From Nitrospira sp. UBA5698 (GTDB lineage: Bacteria; Nitrospirota; Nitrospiria; Nitrospirales; Nitrospiraceae), in NCBI GenBank assembly GCA_002420115.1, contig DIHK01000031.1, positions 1 through 6,021 of the forward strand: a DNA stretch of 6,021 nt. The letters run 5' to 3'. Of this stretch, positions 5,441 through 6,021 are shown piece by piece. Position 1 is the stretch's first letter. Every line of letters starts with the position of its first letter. The translations under genes and the position numbers were made by a program. The notes beneath the pieces were generated by a model. It searched no databases and was not told where the DNA came from. It saw only the letters and a program-made list of their open reading frames with translations.

Positions 5441-5510
5441 GTGGTAAGCTGAAAACCTTGTAACAGCATGATTTGTAAAGAAATTGTATGCAAGCCCGTA
5501 GCTGCACCAA

Positions 5511-5540
5511 GTGTTGTTCAATGTTTGTCATTTGTTTTCA
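5511..5540 (+). repeat. Three 10-bp phased direct repeats upstream of the promoter
   Basis: Three consecutive 10-mers, gtgttgttca, atgtttgtca and tttgttttca, share the pattern TGTT-rich followed by TCA with an exact 10-bp period. They end 9 bases before the -35 box. The period of one helical turn puts each copy on the same face of the DNA, as expected for cooperative activator or repressor binding. The TTGTCA in the second repeat is inverted relative to TGACAA overlapping the -35 box. Confidence 0.45.
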
Positions 5541-5549
5541 AAATAACAC

Positions 5550-5579
5550 TTGACAACAATGGACATAATATTTTATACA
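5550..5579 (+). promoter_or_regulatory. Sigma-70-like promoter for copy D
   Basis: A consensus -35 TTGACA (5550-5555) is followed after 18 bases by TATACA (5574-5579, 4 of 6 to TATAAT) in an AT-rich context. Transcription would start near 5586, giving a leader of about 95 bases before ATG 5681. It is the best promoter match I noticed and suggests copy D begins its own transcription unit. GACA/GACG steps at 5552, 5562, 5583, 5594 and 5605 are spaced 10, 21, 11 and 11 bp across it. Confidence 0.6.
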
Positions 5580-5680
5580 TTAGACATACACTCGACAAAC
5601 GGTGGACGTTAAGAATGCATGGGTTATCGTTTTCACATCTCCAGGAAAGGCCTGGTGACATCTCACAGAAGGGGGCGATT

Positions 5681-6021
5681 ATGCGGAGTCATGCAATCAC
5701 TCAATTGGTCGTAGGTCTGGCGATTACAACTGGGATCATTTCAGTCGCAATGGCGGCTGACCCTCCAGGCGGTGACAAGGATATGGTGCTCATCCCCAAG
5801 GGCGAGTTCACAATGGGAAGCGGCGAACATTCGGATGAAGCCAAGCATCAGGTTGTGCTGGATGCTTATCTCATCGACAAGTATGAAACTTCTAATGCCC
5901 GATACAAAGAGTTTATGAAGGCCACGAGTCATCCTGCCCCCGCCTATTGGGACGATCCTCGCCTCAGTAAGTCGAATCAGCCGGTGGTCGGGGTCAGTTG
6001 GACCGATGCGAACGCCTTCTG
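5681..6021 (+). CDS. Exported SUMF1/FGE-fold protein, 5' part only (copy D)
   Basis: The frame starts at ATG 5681, 5 bases after a GAAGGGGG ribosome binding site (5668-5675), and runs off the right edge after 113 complete codons. Residues 1-25 are a signal peptide (RSHAITQLVVGLAITTGIISVAMA, cleavage after AMA or MAA). The SUMF1 N-terminal half follows: DMVLIPKGEFTMGSGEHSDEAKH, LIDKYETSNARYKEF, HPAPAYWDDPRL and QPVVGVSWTDANAF. The last two bases, TG, probably begin the conserved Cys codon. The catalytic region lies outside the window, so its active-site cysteines cannot be judged. It is closest to copy B (PAPAYWDDPRL and QPVVGVSW shared; 18 identical bases at 5984-6001 and 888-905), but keeps the GEFTMGS motif that copy B has lost. 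The frame is also open upstream of 5681, with an in-frame ATG at 5615, but that extension lacks a ribosome binding site and would bury the signal peptide. Confidence 0.88.
   Translation, partial: MRSHAITQLVVGLAITTGIISVAMAADPPGGDKDMVLIPKGEFTMGSGEHSDEAKHQVVLDAYLIDKYETSNARYKEFMKATSHPAPAYWDDPRLSKSNQPVVGVSWTDANAF

Larger units (their letters stand above)
5235..5680 (+). other. AT-rich intergenic region upstream of copy D
   Basis: This 446-bp gap is visibly more AT-rich than the flanking genes, especially 5280-5400 and 5500-5640. It contains a perfect hairpin (5412-5440), small palindromes (GAGTC-GCT-GACTC at 5349-5361), a phased repeat array and a promoter (5511-5579), and a leader with a short hairpin CCAGG-aaagg-CCTGG (5641-5655) flanked by direct repeats ACATCTC (5635-5641 and 5658-5664). 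No convincing protein-coding frame is seen on either strand. No T-tailed terminator follows smbP. Confidence 0.6.

Noticed and set aside
5266..5493. 75-codon open frame on the - strand in the AT-rich gap
   Set aside because: It would need a TTG start without a Shine-Dalgarno, has no motif, and overlaps hairpin sequence.
5453..5680. N-terminal extension of copy D into the promoter region
   Set aside because: The frame is open, but it crosses the promoter and repeats, is unlike SUMF1 proteins, and would bury the signal peptide; ATG 5681 has its own ribosome binding site.
1..6021. tRNA, rRNA, CRISPR array or insertion sequence
   Set aside because: No cloverleaf, regular spacer-repeat array, transposase-like frame or terminal inverted repeats were seen on either strand.

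Overview
The window is a tandem array of genes for exported proteins, all on the + strand. It looks like part of a Nitrospira-type chromosome (phylum Nitrospirota) or a related environmental chemolithotroph. That assignment is an inference from moderately high GC, strong GGAGG-type ribosome binding sites, repeated secreted SUMF1 (FGE-sulfatase fold) proteins, c-type cytochromes and SmbP-like His-rich proteins. No taxonomic marker gene is present.

Layout: (1) 1-447, 3' end of a SUMF1-fold gene (copy A). (2) 516-1565, its full-length paralogue with signal peptide and TPR-like tail (copy B). (3) 1601-1975, a small exported His-rich helical protein resembling SmbP. (4) 1972-2814, a SUMF1 gene (copy C) joined to the previous gene by an ATGA overlap. 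(5) 2815-3150, a gap with a run of RNA hairpins and two doubtful small ORFs. (6) 3151-4353, an exported fusion of a monohaem cytochrome c domain to a SUMF1 domain. (7) 4456-4773, a short di-haem protein resembling the N-terminal half of NapC/NrfH, without a visible signal or anchor. (8) 4857-5234, a clear SmbP-type metal-binding protein. (9) 5235-5680, an AT-rich regulatory gap with a sigma-70-like promoter preceded by 10-bp phased repeats. (10) 5681-6021, 5' end of a fifth SUMF1 gene (copy D), cut by the window edge.

The main observation is that all four SUMF1 domains whose C-terminal half is visible lack both cysteines that form the copper-binding active site of true formylglycine-generating enzyme (GGSxxCxxxxC). 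They also show no Cys in the conserved EWE-x-x-C position, while the two cysteines of a structural disulfide (YC and GFRCA) are kept in every complete copy. These are therefore probably exported, non-canonical members of the fold, not sulfatase activators. Their interleaving with His-rich metal-binding proteins and c-type haem domains suggests an extracytoplasmic metal or redox module of unknown function. The paralogues carry stretches of near-identical DNA, which points to duplication or gene conversion within the array.
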